Shown one piece after another: positions 1 through 5,912 of a DNA stretch of 14,752 nt. Both the position numbers and the translations under genes were made by a program. Location: contig URHE01000046.1 in assembly GCA_900547595.1 (NCBI GenBank), forward strand, positions 1-14,752, given 5' to 3'. The number at the start of each line of letters is the position of its first letter. Within the stretch, counting starts at the first letter, position 1. The DNA comes from an uncultured Desulfovibrio sp. Lineage in GTDB: Bacteria; Desulfobacterota; Desulfovibrionia; Desulfovibrionales; Desulfovibrionaceae. The notes under the pieces are model-generated. The model ran no database searches, was not told the origin of the DNA, and saw nothing but the letters and a program-made list of their open reading frames with translations.

Positions 1-199
1 GGGGCGCCTCCCGCGCGGGGCCGGTCGCCGGGGGGGCGGAGTCCCGCCCGCGCGGGGGCAGAACGCCCAGCACGCCCTCGCGAACGGAGAAACGGAACCG
101 GCACGCGCATTGGGGACAGGTGGCGATGACCACTTCTCCGGGCAGGCGATCCTCCGGCAGCCGGCGGCTGAAACCGCACTGCGGGCACACGATATTCAC
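1..199 (-). CDS. N-terminal zinc-ribbon (MJ0042-like) protein, partial
   Basis: This is the N-terminal 66 residues of a protein that runs off the left edge. Reading the minus strand from GTG at 199 gives MNIVCPQCGFSRRLPEDR and onward, with a Cys-x2-Cys pair at residues 5/8 and a second at 28/31, plus an extra Cys33. This is the N-terminal zinc ribbon common in delta-proteobacterial proteins of unknown function, where it usually precedes a linker and often a membrane segment. The visible sequence after residue 47 becomes Pro/Ala/Arg-rich, as expected of a linker. I chose GTG because AGGAG lies 6 nt upstream. An in-frame ATG at 238 would add 13 residues (MTRCLFHKREERR), but it lies about 3 nt from the predicted transcription start and so has no room for a ribosome binding site. 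The function of the whole protein cannot be told from this fragment. Confidence 0.75.
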   Translation of the reverse strand, partial: MNIVCPQCGFSRRLPEDRLPGEVVIATCPQCACRFRFSVREGVLGVLPPRGRDSAPPATGPAREAP

Positions 200-247
200 G
201 CGTCTCTCCTCTCGCTTGTGAAACAGACACCGCGTCATGCTCCGCCC

Positions 248-276
248 TTAATAGCCGCTGGAGGCAGCGCTGGCAA
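248..276 (-). promoter_or_regulatory. sigma70-like promoter for the zinc-ribbon gene
   Basis: On the minus strand a -35 element TTGCCA (271-276, 5 of 6 consensus positions) is separated by exactly 17 nt from a -10 element TATTAA (248-253, 4 of 6). Transcription would start near 241, leaving a leader of about 42 nt before the GTG at 199. This supports the GTG rather than the upstream ATG as the start. The promoter is divergent from the riboswitch promoter 50 nt away. No operator was recognised between them. Confidence 0.5.
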
Positions 277-325
277 GCCCGGCGCAACAGCCTGACCGCC
301 CGGCGGGGAGGGCCGCGCCGGACCC

Positions 326-354
326 TTGACACTTCCTCCGGCGACAGGCATACT
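326..354 (+). promoter_or_regulatory. sigma70 promoter for the riboswitch leader and antiporter
   Basis: A perfect -35 hexamer TTGACA (326-331) is followed after exactly 17 nt by CATACT (349-354, 4 of 6 matches to TATAAT). The predicted transcription start is near 361, which falls within the 5' strand of the riboswitch P1 helix. The RNA would therefore begin almost directly with the aptamer. That agreement between independently recognised elements makes both more credible. Confidence 0.7.
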
Positions 355-357
355 TAC

Positions 358-466
358 CGCCGACAAGGGGAGTAACTGGGTCCTGGAGACCCGGACGGCG
401 TCAACAGCATGACCTCACGGTCTGGCGCCGTCGTCGGCCACGCCGATGAGTGAGACCTTGGCAGCG
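358..466 (+). ncRNA. yybP-ykoY family (Mn2+-sensing) riboswitch aptamer
   Basis: The leader shows the family's conserved blocks in order: GGGGAGUAAC (367-376), GUCAACA (400-406) and GAGACC (452-457). The helices fold as expected. P1 pairs 358-368 with 456-466 with two mismatches (only about the inner part if transcription starts near 361). A hairpin pairs 376-382 with 388-394. ACGGCG (395-400) pairs with CGCCGU (426-431) and encloses a GACC/GGUC hairpin (411-414 with 419-422). A further hairpin pairs UCGGC (434-438) with GCCGA (442-446). Characterised members of this family bind Mn2+ at the docked L1/L3 loops and raise expression of manganese efflux or homeostasis proteins. Family assignment rests on motif memory and manual folding, not a covariance search. 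Downstream it abuts a terminator and then a cation antiporter gene, which fits. Confidence 0.82.
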
Positions 467-489
467 ATGCCGAGGTCTTTTTTGTTTTT
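453..489 (+). terminator. intrinsic terminator acting as riboswitch expression platform
   Basis: AGACCTTGGC (453-462) pairs over all ten positions (one G-U) with GCCGAGGTCT (469-478) around a 6-nt loop, and is followed by a T-rich tract (478-489, TTTTTTGTTTTT with overlap of the stem end). The 5' arm shares nucleotides 456-462 with the 3' strand of aptamer P1 and includes the conserved GAGACC. Aptamer and terminator therefore cannot form together. By inference, ligand binding stabilises P1, prevents termination and switches the downstream gene on. Confidence 0.85.
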
Positions 490-528
490 GGAGCCGCTCC
501 CGCTCCATTGCCAACGCAAGGAGAATCC

Positions 529-1749
529 ATGTCCCTTCGCGCACTCAAGCCGTTTTTGCTCGCCATTCTGCTGACGATCCCGGGGCTTGCGCTCCGCGTC
601 GCGCATCCCGACATCTCGCCGCTCTGGACGGCGCTCCTGGCCGGCGTTGCCATCCTCGGCGCCTCCTTCTTGCTGACATGGGCCTGCGAGGTCGCCCAGC
701 TCGATATTCCCCAGGCCATTGCCGTGGCCGTGGTGGCTTTCATCGCCGTGCTTCCGGAATACGCCGTGGACATGTATTTCACCTGGATGGCGGGCCAGCA
801 CCCCGAAAGCGCCTATTCCCATTACGCCATCGCCAACATGACCGGCGCCAACCGGCTGCTCATCGGTGTGGGCTGGTCGGCCATCGTGCTGATTTTCGCC
901 GCGCGCTATCACAAGGGCGTGAGTCTGCCCGACGACAAGCGCACGGATATCCTCTTCCTCGGCATGGCAACGGTGTACGCCCTCCTCATTCCCCTCAAGG
1001 GTTCGCTCACCTGGGTGGACGGCGTCATCCTGCTCTGCATCTACGTCTGGTATATCTGGATCGTGGCGCATCGCCCCTGTGTCGATGAGGAGCCGGAAGG
1101 CCCCGCCGCCGCGCTCGCCACGCTGCCCAGACGGGGGCGCCTTGCGGCCATCGCCGGCCTTTTTGTCTTTGCGGCGCTGGTCATCCTCTGCAATGCCGAA
1201 CCCTTCAGCGAAAGCCTTGTGGCCAGCGGCAAGCTTCTGGGCATCAATGAGTTCCTGCTCGTGCAGTGGCTCGCGCCCATCGCATCCGAGGCGCCGGAAT
1301 TCATTGTGGCGCTCATGTTCGCCTTCCGGGGCAACGCCGCGCTGGCACTGGGCAGCCTGCTTTCCTCCAAGCTCAATCAGTGGACGCTCCTCGTCGGCAT
1401 GATCCCCGGCGTCTACGCCGCCTCGTCCGGCGGATTTTCCGCGCCCATAAATCTTGACAGCCACCAGTTTCAGGAAATACTACTGACAGCGGGGCAATCC
1501 CTGTTTGCCGTGGCGCTGCTGGCTGACCTGCGCCTGCGCGTCCGGGAGGCGCTTGCCCTGCTGACGCTTTTCGCGGCCCAGTTGCTTTCGCCGCTGTACG
1601 ACGCGCAGCTGGAAGCCTTTTTGGGGCTGGCGCACGATCCATTGCGTCTGCACAATGTTTACGCCTGGCTCTATCTGGTTCTGGCCGTACTGCTCCTCAT
1701 CAGGCACCGGCACGGCGTATGGGAGCTCCGGCGCGGGTTTCGGGCCTGA
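529..1749 (+). CDS. CaCA-family cation antiporter (Na+/Ca2+ exchanger-like), probably Mn2+-linked
   Basis: A 406-residue integral inner-membrane protein with about ten hydrophobic segments and the two inverted alpha repeats of the calcium/cation antiporter superfamily. The first repeat has LPE at residues 75-77 (AVLPEYAVDM) followed by a membrane segment with ANMTGANRLL. The second has SEAPEFIVAL at 253-262 followed by GSLLSSKLNQW. Glu77 and Glu257 occupy the positions of the ion-binding glutamates of the family. A basic, Pro/Ala-rich cytoplasmic loop near residues 183-208 separates the halves, as is typical. The ATG at 529 is chosen because AAGGAG precedes it by 6 nt; an in-frame TTG at 508 lies upstream of that site. 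Expression is very likely controlled by the Mn2+-type riboswitch and terminator just upstream. Sequence alone says cation/H+ or Na+ antiport; the riboswitch argues for manganese (with or without calcium) export. Exact substrate is inference. Confidence 0.88.
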   Translation: MSLRALKPFLLAILLTIPGLALRVAHPDISPLWTALLAGVAILGASFLLTWACEVAQLDIPQAIAVAVVAFIAVLPEYAVDMYFTWMAGQHPESAYSHYAIANMTGANRLLIGVGWSAIVLIFAARYHKGVSLPDDKRTDILFLGMATVYALLIPLKGSLTWVDGVILLCIYVWYIWIVAHRPCVDEEPEGPAAALATLPRRGRLAAIAGLFVFAALVILCNAEPFSESLVASGKLLGINEFLLVQWLAPIASEAPEFIVALMFAFRGNAALALGSLLSSKLNQWTLLVGMIPGVYAASSGGFSAPINLDSHQFQEILLTAGQSLFAVALLADLRLRVREALALLTLFAAQLLSPLYDAQLEAFLGLAHDPLRLHNVYAWLYLVLAVLLLIRHRHGVWELRRGFRA

Positions 1750-1758
1750 AAAGGCCCG
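1741..1758 (+). other. short GC hairpin spanning the antiporter stop codon
   Basis: CGGGCC (1741-1746) and GGCCCG (1753-1758) form a perfect 6-bp stem with a TGAAAA loop that contains the TGA stop of the antiporter. No T-run follows, so it is not a standard intrinsic terminator. It could protect the 3' end of a processed message or attenuate read-through into the DUF3298 genes; this is speculation. Confidence 0.3.
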
Positions 1759-1788
1759 TCAGGCACCCTCCAGGCATGAGGAAACGCC

Positions 1789-2799
1789 ATGCAGCGCACA
1801 GCCTTCTCCACTTCGACGGTTTTCGCTATCCTCGTGGCGGCGGCCTGTATTTTCCTTGTCCCGCGCGTGGATGCGGCGCCCCCTGAAACGCAGACGCGGG
1901 CTGCAGACGCCCCGCGCACGGAAAACGCCGATCAAGGCCGCGCCGCCGATCCGGCGCCCGAAACCACAGATACCCCGAACGAGGCCGCTGTGTCCCGTAT
2001 CGAAAGCATCACCCCGGAAAGTCCCGCGGTCGCGCCCGAGCCGGAAAACGCCGCGCCGGAGCAGGCTGTCTATCCCGATGTGCGCAATGTCCATCTCCAG
2101 AGCGGCGGCAATGGTTCTCCCGCCGTAAGCCTCTATTATCCCGAGTTCGGGATGGCGGCCGTGGATGCGGACCTCCGCGCCTGGGCCGAAGGCGTGGCCA
2201 GGTCCTATGAGGAAGATGTGCGCGGCGGCATGGGCCCGGACGACGAAAAACCGGGCAGCTACGGCATGTGGGACCTGACGGGCATATTCACCCTTGAACG
2301 GCCGTCGCCCGCCATCGTCAGCGTCACGTTCAACGTCTACAGCTACAGCGGCGGCGCGCACGGCAATCTTGTCATCACCTGCCGCAACTATGACCTGGCC
2401 TCGGGAAGGCGGCTGGACTTTGCCGACCTGTTCGGAGACCCGGAAAAAGCCCTGGAGCTCATGTCCGCCTGGTCGCGCGAAAGCCTGACGAAAAGCCTTG
2501 GCGACGAGAGCGACGAAGACATGATCCGCGAGGGTACCGCGCCGGATCTCCGCAATTTCGGCGAGCTTTCCCTCATGCCGGGCGGCATCGGCATCCAGTT
2601 CCAGCCATATCAGGTGGGTCCGTGGTCGGCGGGTCCGCAGCAGGTGGATATGCCGCTTGCGGCGCTGGGGCCCGCCGCTCCCGAAGCCGCCATCTGGCCC
2701 GATGCCGGCAAAACTCCCGCAAACGGGGACGCCGACGGCACGCCCTCCCCTTCATCGACGCCCTCCGCGACCGGCGATGCCTCCGGCCAACGCCCGTAA
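1789..2799 (+). CDS. exported DUF3298 (RsiV/PdaC-like) domain protein, first of a tandem pair
   Basis: A 336-residue protein with a Sec signal peptide (Arg3, hydrophobic core about 11-24, likely cleavage after VDA at 27-29). A low-complexity Pro/Glu/Ala-rich linker covers residues 30-93. A globular domain spans about 95-300, and a Pro/Ser/Thr tail ends the protein. The domain carries hallmarks of DUF3298: a beta-rich stretch ending in YSYSGGAHGN (about 184-193), then GRRLDFADLF (about 205-214), a conserved ALELMSAWSR segment, and a closing FQPYQVGPWSAG strand region. In Bacillus, related domains form the extracellular lysozyme-binding part of anti-sigma factor RsiV and an accessory part of deacetylase PdaC. 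Here there is no anti-sigma or enzyme domain, so it is a free periplasmic protein of unknown function. ATG at 1789 follows GAGG by about 6 nt. It starts 39 nt after the antiporter gene and may be co-transcribed with it. Confidence 0.82.
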   Translation: MQRTAFSTSTVFAILVAAACIFLVPRVDAAPPETQTRAADAPRTENADQGRAADPAPETTDTPNEAAVSRIESITPESPAVAPEPENAAPEQAVYPDVRNVHLQSGGNGSPAVSLYYPEFGMAAVDADLRAWAEGVARSYEEDVRGGMGPDDEKPGSYGMWDLTGIFTLERPSPAIVSVTFNVYSYSGGAHGNLVITCRNYDLASGRRLDFADLFGDPEKALELMSAWSRESLTKSLGDESDEDMIREGTAPDLRNFGELSLMPGGIGIQFQPYQVGPWSAGPQQVDMPLAALGPAAPEAAIWPDAGKTPANGDADGTPSPSSTPSATGDASGQRP

Positions 2800-2824
2800 C
2801 GCCCGCGCGCGCTCCGCAAAAAGA

Positions 2825-3889
2825 ATGATCTCCCTGTTCCTGATACCGCCCCCGGGCGCGGATGCCGTCGCCGCCCGGCGCAGCCGTTCGCTCGCGCAAA
2901 AGACCGCCGCGGCCGCCTTCAGGTTGTTCCGTTGCGCTTCTCTCACCATGGCGGCGCTGCTGTTTGCGCTGCCTGTCGCCCGGCATCCCGGCGGTCAGGC
3001 CCTGGCCGGAACTCCGCGTTTGCTGGCGGCAGCCACGCCCGCCGCCTATTCGGGGACGTCCGCCGTCACGCGGCGTCCGGCGGCGCAGGAGTCCCCTACC
3101 GGGACCACCCCCGGCGCGGCGGATGCCGTCCCCAGCCCGGGCAGCACACCGCCCGCCACTCCGGAAGACGCGGCGGCCCAACTCTCCGGCTCACAGTGGC
3201 CGGGCGTCATCAACCATCTCCTGCAACGGCCCCAGCCCGGCAGCCCGGAGTATCCGCACGGGGCCGATATTCACATCGACTATCCTTCCGTGGGCGCTCC
3301 GGCGGTGGACGCGGACATCCGCACCTGGGTCACGGGCATCGCCAATGCCTTCACGGCGCACCTGGACCTGAGCCGACAGCCGCTGGCGGATGCCGGAACG
3401 GGCGCCGCTGACGGGGACGATGCCGACGCGGGGACGGCCGAGCGGCCCGCGTTCGAGCTGTGGGGTTCATACAGCATCAGCCGCCCCTCGGACGCGGCGG
3501 TGAGCATCACCTTTGAAATCTGGAACTATACCGGCGCGAGCCACGGCAATCTGGACATCCTCACCCTCAATTACAGTCTGCTCACCGGGCAGCGCCTGGC
3601 GTTCATGGATCTGTTTGAAAAACCGGAAATCGCCCTGGAGCTGATGTCCGCCTGGTCGCGGAAGGAACTGGGGCCCCGGCTTGGCGCCAGCACACGCTCC
3701 CGCATGCTGGAGGCGGGCACGGCCCCCCTGGTGGAAAATTTTTCCAGCCTGACCCTGACGCCGCAAGGGGTCTGCATCAATTTTCAGCCGTTTCAGGTGG
3801 CTCCGTGGGCCGCGGGCGTCCAGAAAGTGGAAATGCCGCTGGAGGCCCTGCTCCCCGCGGCGCCGCTGCTGGCGCTCTGGGGGCGCTAG
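2825..3889 (+). CDS. exported DUF3298 domain protein, second of a tandem pair
   Basis: About 354 residues if ATG 2825 is used. The C-terminal domain (about 145-350) is a clear paralogue of the preceding protein: it shares VDADIRTW-type spacing, YTGASHGN in place of YSGGAHGN, TGQRLAFMDLF, ALELMSAWSR and FQPFQVAPWAAG. A hydrophobic segment LTMAALLFALPVA (about residues 40-52) looks like the core of a signal peptide, followed by a long Pro/Ala/Thr-rich linker. The start is uncertain. The open frame extends back into the upstream gene to 2657. ATG 2825 has only a weak purine-rich region before it, and it places about 40 Arg-containing residues ahead of the hydrophobic core. TTG 2924 would give a more normal signal peptide but has no good ribosome site. 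The domain insert after the first strand pair is Asp/Gly/Ala-rich and absent from the first copy. Likely the same transcript as its neighbour. Function unknown. Confidence 0.75.
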   Translation: MISLFLIPPPGADAVAARRSRSLAQKTAAAAFRLFRCASLTMAALLFALPVARHPGGQALAGTPRLLAAATPAAYSGTSAVTRRPAAQESPTGTTPGAADAVPSPGSTPPATPEDAAAQLSGSQWPGVINHLLQRPQPGSPEYPHGADIHIDYPSVGAPAVDADIRTWVTGIANAFTAHLDLSRQPLADAGTGAADGDDADAGTAERPAFELWGSYSISRPSDAAVSITFEIWNYTGASHGNLDILTLNYSLLTGQRLAFMDLFEKPEIALELMSAWSRKELGPRLGASTRSRMLEAGTAPLVENFSSLTLTPQGVCINFQPFQVAPWAAGVQKVEMPLEALLPAAPLLALWGR

Positions 3890-3907
3890 CATCCCTCCGG
3901 ACTTTTA

Positions 3908-3937
3908 TTGAAACACATGCTATTTCAGTCACATACC
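3908..3937 (+). promoter_or_regulatory. candidate promoter for the Trm112-yfcE-maf group
   Basis: In a locally AT-rich gap after the DUF3298 pair, TTGAAA (3908-3913, 5 of 6 to the -35 consensus) is followed after 18 nt by CATACC (3932-3937, 3 of 6 to the -10 consensus). The contrast in base composition with both flanking genes supports a regulatory gap. The leader would be short, near 10 nt, but still includes AGGAG before the ATG at 3955. Confidence 0.3.
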
Positions 3938-3954
3938 GCTTCAGGAGCCGAGTC

Positions 3955-4182
3955 ATGAATACCGAGGAACTTTTGCGTCTGCTGGCCTGCCCGAAATGTC
4001 TGGGCGACCTGACGGCTCTCGACCGCGACGGCGCCACCACGGGTTTTGCCTGCGCCGCCTGCGGGGTGGTGTATCCGGTGCGGGACGACATCCCGGTCAT
4101 GCTGGTGGAGGAGGCCATACCCCGTGACCAGTGGGAGCGGCGGCAGTCCGACGGCAAAAACGCCCGGGAAGGGGCCGCCTGA
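3955..4182 (+). CDS. Trm112-family (UPF0434/YcaR-like) zinc-ribbon protein
   Basis: A 75-residue cytoplasmic protein that matches the bacterial Trm112-like family along nearly its whole length: MNTEELLRLLACPKC start, Cys pairs at 12/15 and 33/36, and the diagnostic VVYPVRDDIPVMLVEEA at 38-54. Eukaryotic and archaeal Trm112 activates several methyltransferases; the bacterial role is poorly defined. AGGAG lies 9 nt before ATG 3955. The stop codon overlaps the next start as TGATG, so translation of the phosphodiesterase is probably coupled to it. Confidence 0.9.
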   Translation: MNTEELLRLLACPKCLGDLTALDRDGATTGFACAACGVVYPVRDDIPVMLVEEAIPRDQWERRQSDGKNAREGAA

Positions 4183-4757
4183 TGCGCCTGCTCATCGCCT
4201 CCGACCTGCACGGCTCCCTCGACAGCCTGCATTTTCTTGAAGACCGTCTTGTGGAACTGGCGCCCGACATGCTCGTCCTGCTTGGCGATCTGGTCTATCA
4301 CGGCCCGCGCAATCCCCTGCCCGTCGGCTACGACACCCCCGGGCTGCTCAGGGACATGCCCGGCATCGCCGCCATGCGCCCCCCGGTGGTGGCCGTGCGC
4401 GGCAACTGCGACGCCGAGGTGGACGTGACCCATCTGCCCTTTCCCATGCCGGAAAGCGCGTGGATCAACGTGGACGGCCTGCGGATATTTGCCAGTCACG
4501 GGCACCATCTGCCGGAGCTGCCCCCCATCCCGGGCATGCCCGCGGGCACGGTGGTCCTGCGCGGGCACACCCATGTGCCGCGAGGTGAAAGCCTGGGCGG
4601 CCTGCATTTCTGGAATCCCGGCTCGCTCTCCCTGCCCAAGCAGGGCTTCCCCCGCAGCTACGGCCTCTGCGAGAACGGGGTATTCCGCGTCCTCGACCTG
4701 GCGGGGCGGGAGATCCTGCGGCATGAACCGGGCGCCCCCGGCCACACCGCCCGCTGA
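4182..4757 (+). CDS. yfcE: YfcE-type metallophosphoesterase
   Basis: A 191-residue protein of the calcineurin-like phosphoesterase superfamily, close in length to E. coli YfcE (184). All metal-binding motifs are present in order: Asp8-x-His10 (SDLHG), Gly35-Asp36, Gly74-Asn75-Cys76-Asp77, His106 in SHGHH, and Gly128-His129-Thr130-His131, followed by NPGS. YfcE-type enzymes hydrolyse phosphodiester bonds, usually assayed with artificial substrates and activated by Mn2+; the natural substrate is unknown. The ATG at 4182 overlaps the previous stop by 1 nt and starts exactly at MRLLIASDLHG, the usual N-terminus. It sits between a Trm112-like gene and maf in one tight transcription unit. Confidence 0.9.
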   Translation: MRLLIASDLHGSLDSLHFLEDRLVELAPDMLVLLGDLVYHGPRNPLPVGYDTPGLLRDMPGIAAMRPPVVAVRGNCDAEVDVTHLPFPMPESAWINVDGLRIFASHGHHLPELPPIPGMPAGTVVLRGHTHVPRGESLGGLHFWNPGSLSLPKQGFPRSYGLCENGVFRVLDLAGREILRHEPGAPGHTAR

Positions 4758-4774
4758 CCAGCCCACGAACAGAC

Positions 4775-5443
4775 ATGGACCGGCAGATGACTCAGGAAGC
4801 GCCGCCGCTCTTTGTTCCCGCCCCCGGCGTGCGCGTGGTGCTTGCCTCGGCCTCGCCCCGCAGGAGGGAGCTTCTGGCCGGCTGGGGCCTGCCCTTCACC
4901 ATTCTGACAGCCACCGCGGCAGAGGAGCCCCGGCCACAGGCCGGAGAATCCGCGCCTGCCTACGCCGTGCGGGCCGCGCACAACAAGGCGGCAAGCGTTC
5001 ACGCCCTTCTTGCCCCCCAGGCAGTCCGGGAAAGCCTGATCATCGCGGCGGACACCATCGTCTGTCTGGACGACCGCATCCTCGGCAAGCCCCGTGATGC
5101 CGCCGAGGCCCTGGACATGCTGGAACAGCTTTCCGGGCACACGCATACGGTCATCAGCGCCGTGGCGCTCCGCATGCCCGGCGCGTGGCCCGGTCCCGCC
5201 GAGGAATGCCTGACGGACTCGGCTTCCGTAACGTTCGCGGCATGGCCGCGCCAGGTGCTGGCGGCCTATGCGCGCACAGGCGAACCTGACGACAAGGCAG
5301 GCGCCTATGCCATCCAGGGGCGCGGCGCCTTCCTCGCTGAACGGCTGGAAGGCGCCTGGAGCACGGTGGTGGGCCTGCCCCTGGCCCCGCTGGCCGCCCT
5401 GCTACTGCGGCGACGCCTCATCCTGCCCGCGCGCCGGCCCTGA
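4775..5443 (+). CDS. maf: Maf-family nucleoside triphosphate pyrophosphatase (dTTP/UTP type)
   Basis: A 222-residue Maf protein. Motifs: LASASPRRRELL at 23-34, IIAADT at 89-94 with catalytic-type Asp93, GKP at 104-106, GHTHTVISAV from 121, GEPDDKAGAYAIQG at 169-182, and VVGLPL near the C-terminus. The KAGAYAIQG form is typical of the YhdE-like branch, which cleaves dTTP, UTP and some modified pyrimidine triphosphates to monophosphate and pyrophosphate, rather than the YceF branch acting on 7-methyl-GTP. This branch assignment comes from the motif only. It starts 17 nt after yfcE. Neither ATG 4775 nor in-frame ATG 4787 has a clear ribosome site, and the conserved region begins only at residue 19, so the first residues are uncertain. 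T6 directly after the stop lacks a convincing stem. Confidence 0.93.
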   Translation: MDRQMTQEAPPLFVPAPGVRVVLASASPRRRELLAGWGLPFTILTATAAEEPRPQAGESAPAYAVRAAHNKAASVHALLAPQAVRESLIIAADTIVCLDDRILGKPRDAAEALDMLEQLSGHTHTVISAVALRMPGAWPGPAEECLTDSASVTFAAWPRQVLAAYARTGEPDDKAGAYAIQGRGAFLAERLEGAWSTVVGLPLAPLAALLLRRRLILPARRP

Positions 5444-5487
5444 TTTTTTCCCGTTCGCCACAACGGCGGCATCTCCTCCGCGCATCC

Positions 5488-5508
5488 GAGACGCCGATGC
5501 GGCGTTTC
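5488..5508 (+). other. stem-loop in the maf-feoA intergenic region
   Basis: GAGACGCC (5488-5495) pairs with GGCGTTTC (5501-5508) over 8 positions (one G-U) around a GATGC loop. No T-run follows on either strand, so termination of maf transcripts is not proven. Apart from this stem and the Fur-like site, I see nothing recognisable in the 203-nt gap 5444-5646. Confidence 0.35.
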
Positions 5509-5545
5509 ATGGGGGAAAGCTCTCTGACGAAACAGATGCCATAAA

Positions 5546-5560
5546 TGAAAATGATTTTCT
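5546..5560 (+). promoter_or_regulatory. Fur-box-like operator upstream of feoA
   Basis: TGAAAATGATTTTCT is a 7-1-7 dyad in which six of seven arm positions are symmetric, and it closely resembles the Fur consensus TGATAATnATTATCA. It lies in an AT-rich island about 86 nt before the feoA ATG. A possible promoter CTGACG (5524-5529), 17 nt, GAAAAT (5547-5552) would place the -10 inside the site, so binding would block transcription. A TTGACA at 5567 has no matching -10 at normal spacing. Iron-repressed control of feoA is therefore likely by inference. Confidence 0.65.
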
Positions 5561-5646
5561 TTTTTCTTGACAGCCGCCCCGCTTTGCGGCAAGTCTTTAA
5601 TGCGTTCCGGATCATCCCCGAAGCGGCGCGCAACAAAGGAGCGGAC

Positions 5647-5892
5647 ATGAGCGAGCTTATCAGCCTGCGGCAGATGAAAATTGGCCAGCACGGCAAGATC
5701 GCCAAGGTGGAGGCGTGCGGAGAGGTCAATCAGCGCATCCGCGATATGGGGCTCATCCCCGGCGCGAAAGTGTCCGTTGTTGGGCGCGCGCCCCTCAAGG
5801 ACCCCGTTGCCCTGCGGCTTTCCGGCGTGACGATCTCCCTGCGCAACCGGGAGGCGGATCACATCACGGTGGAAATAGCCGACCACGCCTGA
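5647..5892 (+). CDS. feoA: FeoA-domain ferrous iron transport protein
   Basis: An 81-residue SH3-like FeoA protein, the normal length for the family. Visible signatures are LRQMKIGQHGKIAKVEACGEVNQRIRDMGLIPGAKVSVVGRAPLKDPVALRLSG in order from residue 7, with the conserved RIRDMGLIPG turn and the PL.DP.ALRL strand pair, then SLRNREADHITVE at the end. FeoA is a small cytoplasmic partner of the FeoB Fe2+ permease. No feoB lies next to it on the downstream side, where the next gene is convergent and only 20 nt away. It is thus an isolated feoA in this window. ATG 5647 is preceded by AAAGGAG at good spacing; the open frame extends upstream to 5545 but that part overlaps the Fur-like site and lacks family similarity. 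Confidence 0.92.
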   Translation: MSELISLRQMKIGQHGKIAKVEACGEVNQRIRDMGLIPGAKVSVVGRAPLKDPVALRLSGVTISLRNREADHITVEIADHA

Positions 5893-5912
5893 ACAGTTGT
5901 TGATGCCGTCAG

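Noticed and set aside
200..238. In-frame ATG at 238 as start of the zinc-ribbon gene
   Set aside because: No ribosome site and too close to the predicted transcription start; GTG 199 has AGGAG and begins right at the zinc ribbon.
415..1464. 349-codon minus-strand frame opposite the antiporter
   Set aside because: Low-complexity shadow of a clear membrane-protein gene; it also runs through the riboswitch and terminator.
3887..3922. Inverted repeat TAGCAT / ATGCTA after the second DUF3298 gene
   Set aside because: Weak 6-bp AT-rich stem with a 24-nt loop and only three T afterwards; not a convincing terminator.
5567..5601. TTGACA plus TTTAAT as a feoA promoter
   Set aside because: The spacing is 23 nt, too long for a standard sigma70 promoter, although each hexamer is good.
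5545..5646. Longer FeoA with a 34-residue N-terminal extension
   Set aside because: The extension covers the Fur-like site and probable promoter; ATG 5647 has AAAGGAG and gives the normal family length.
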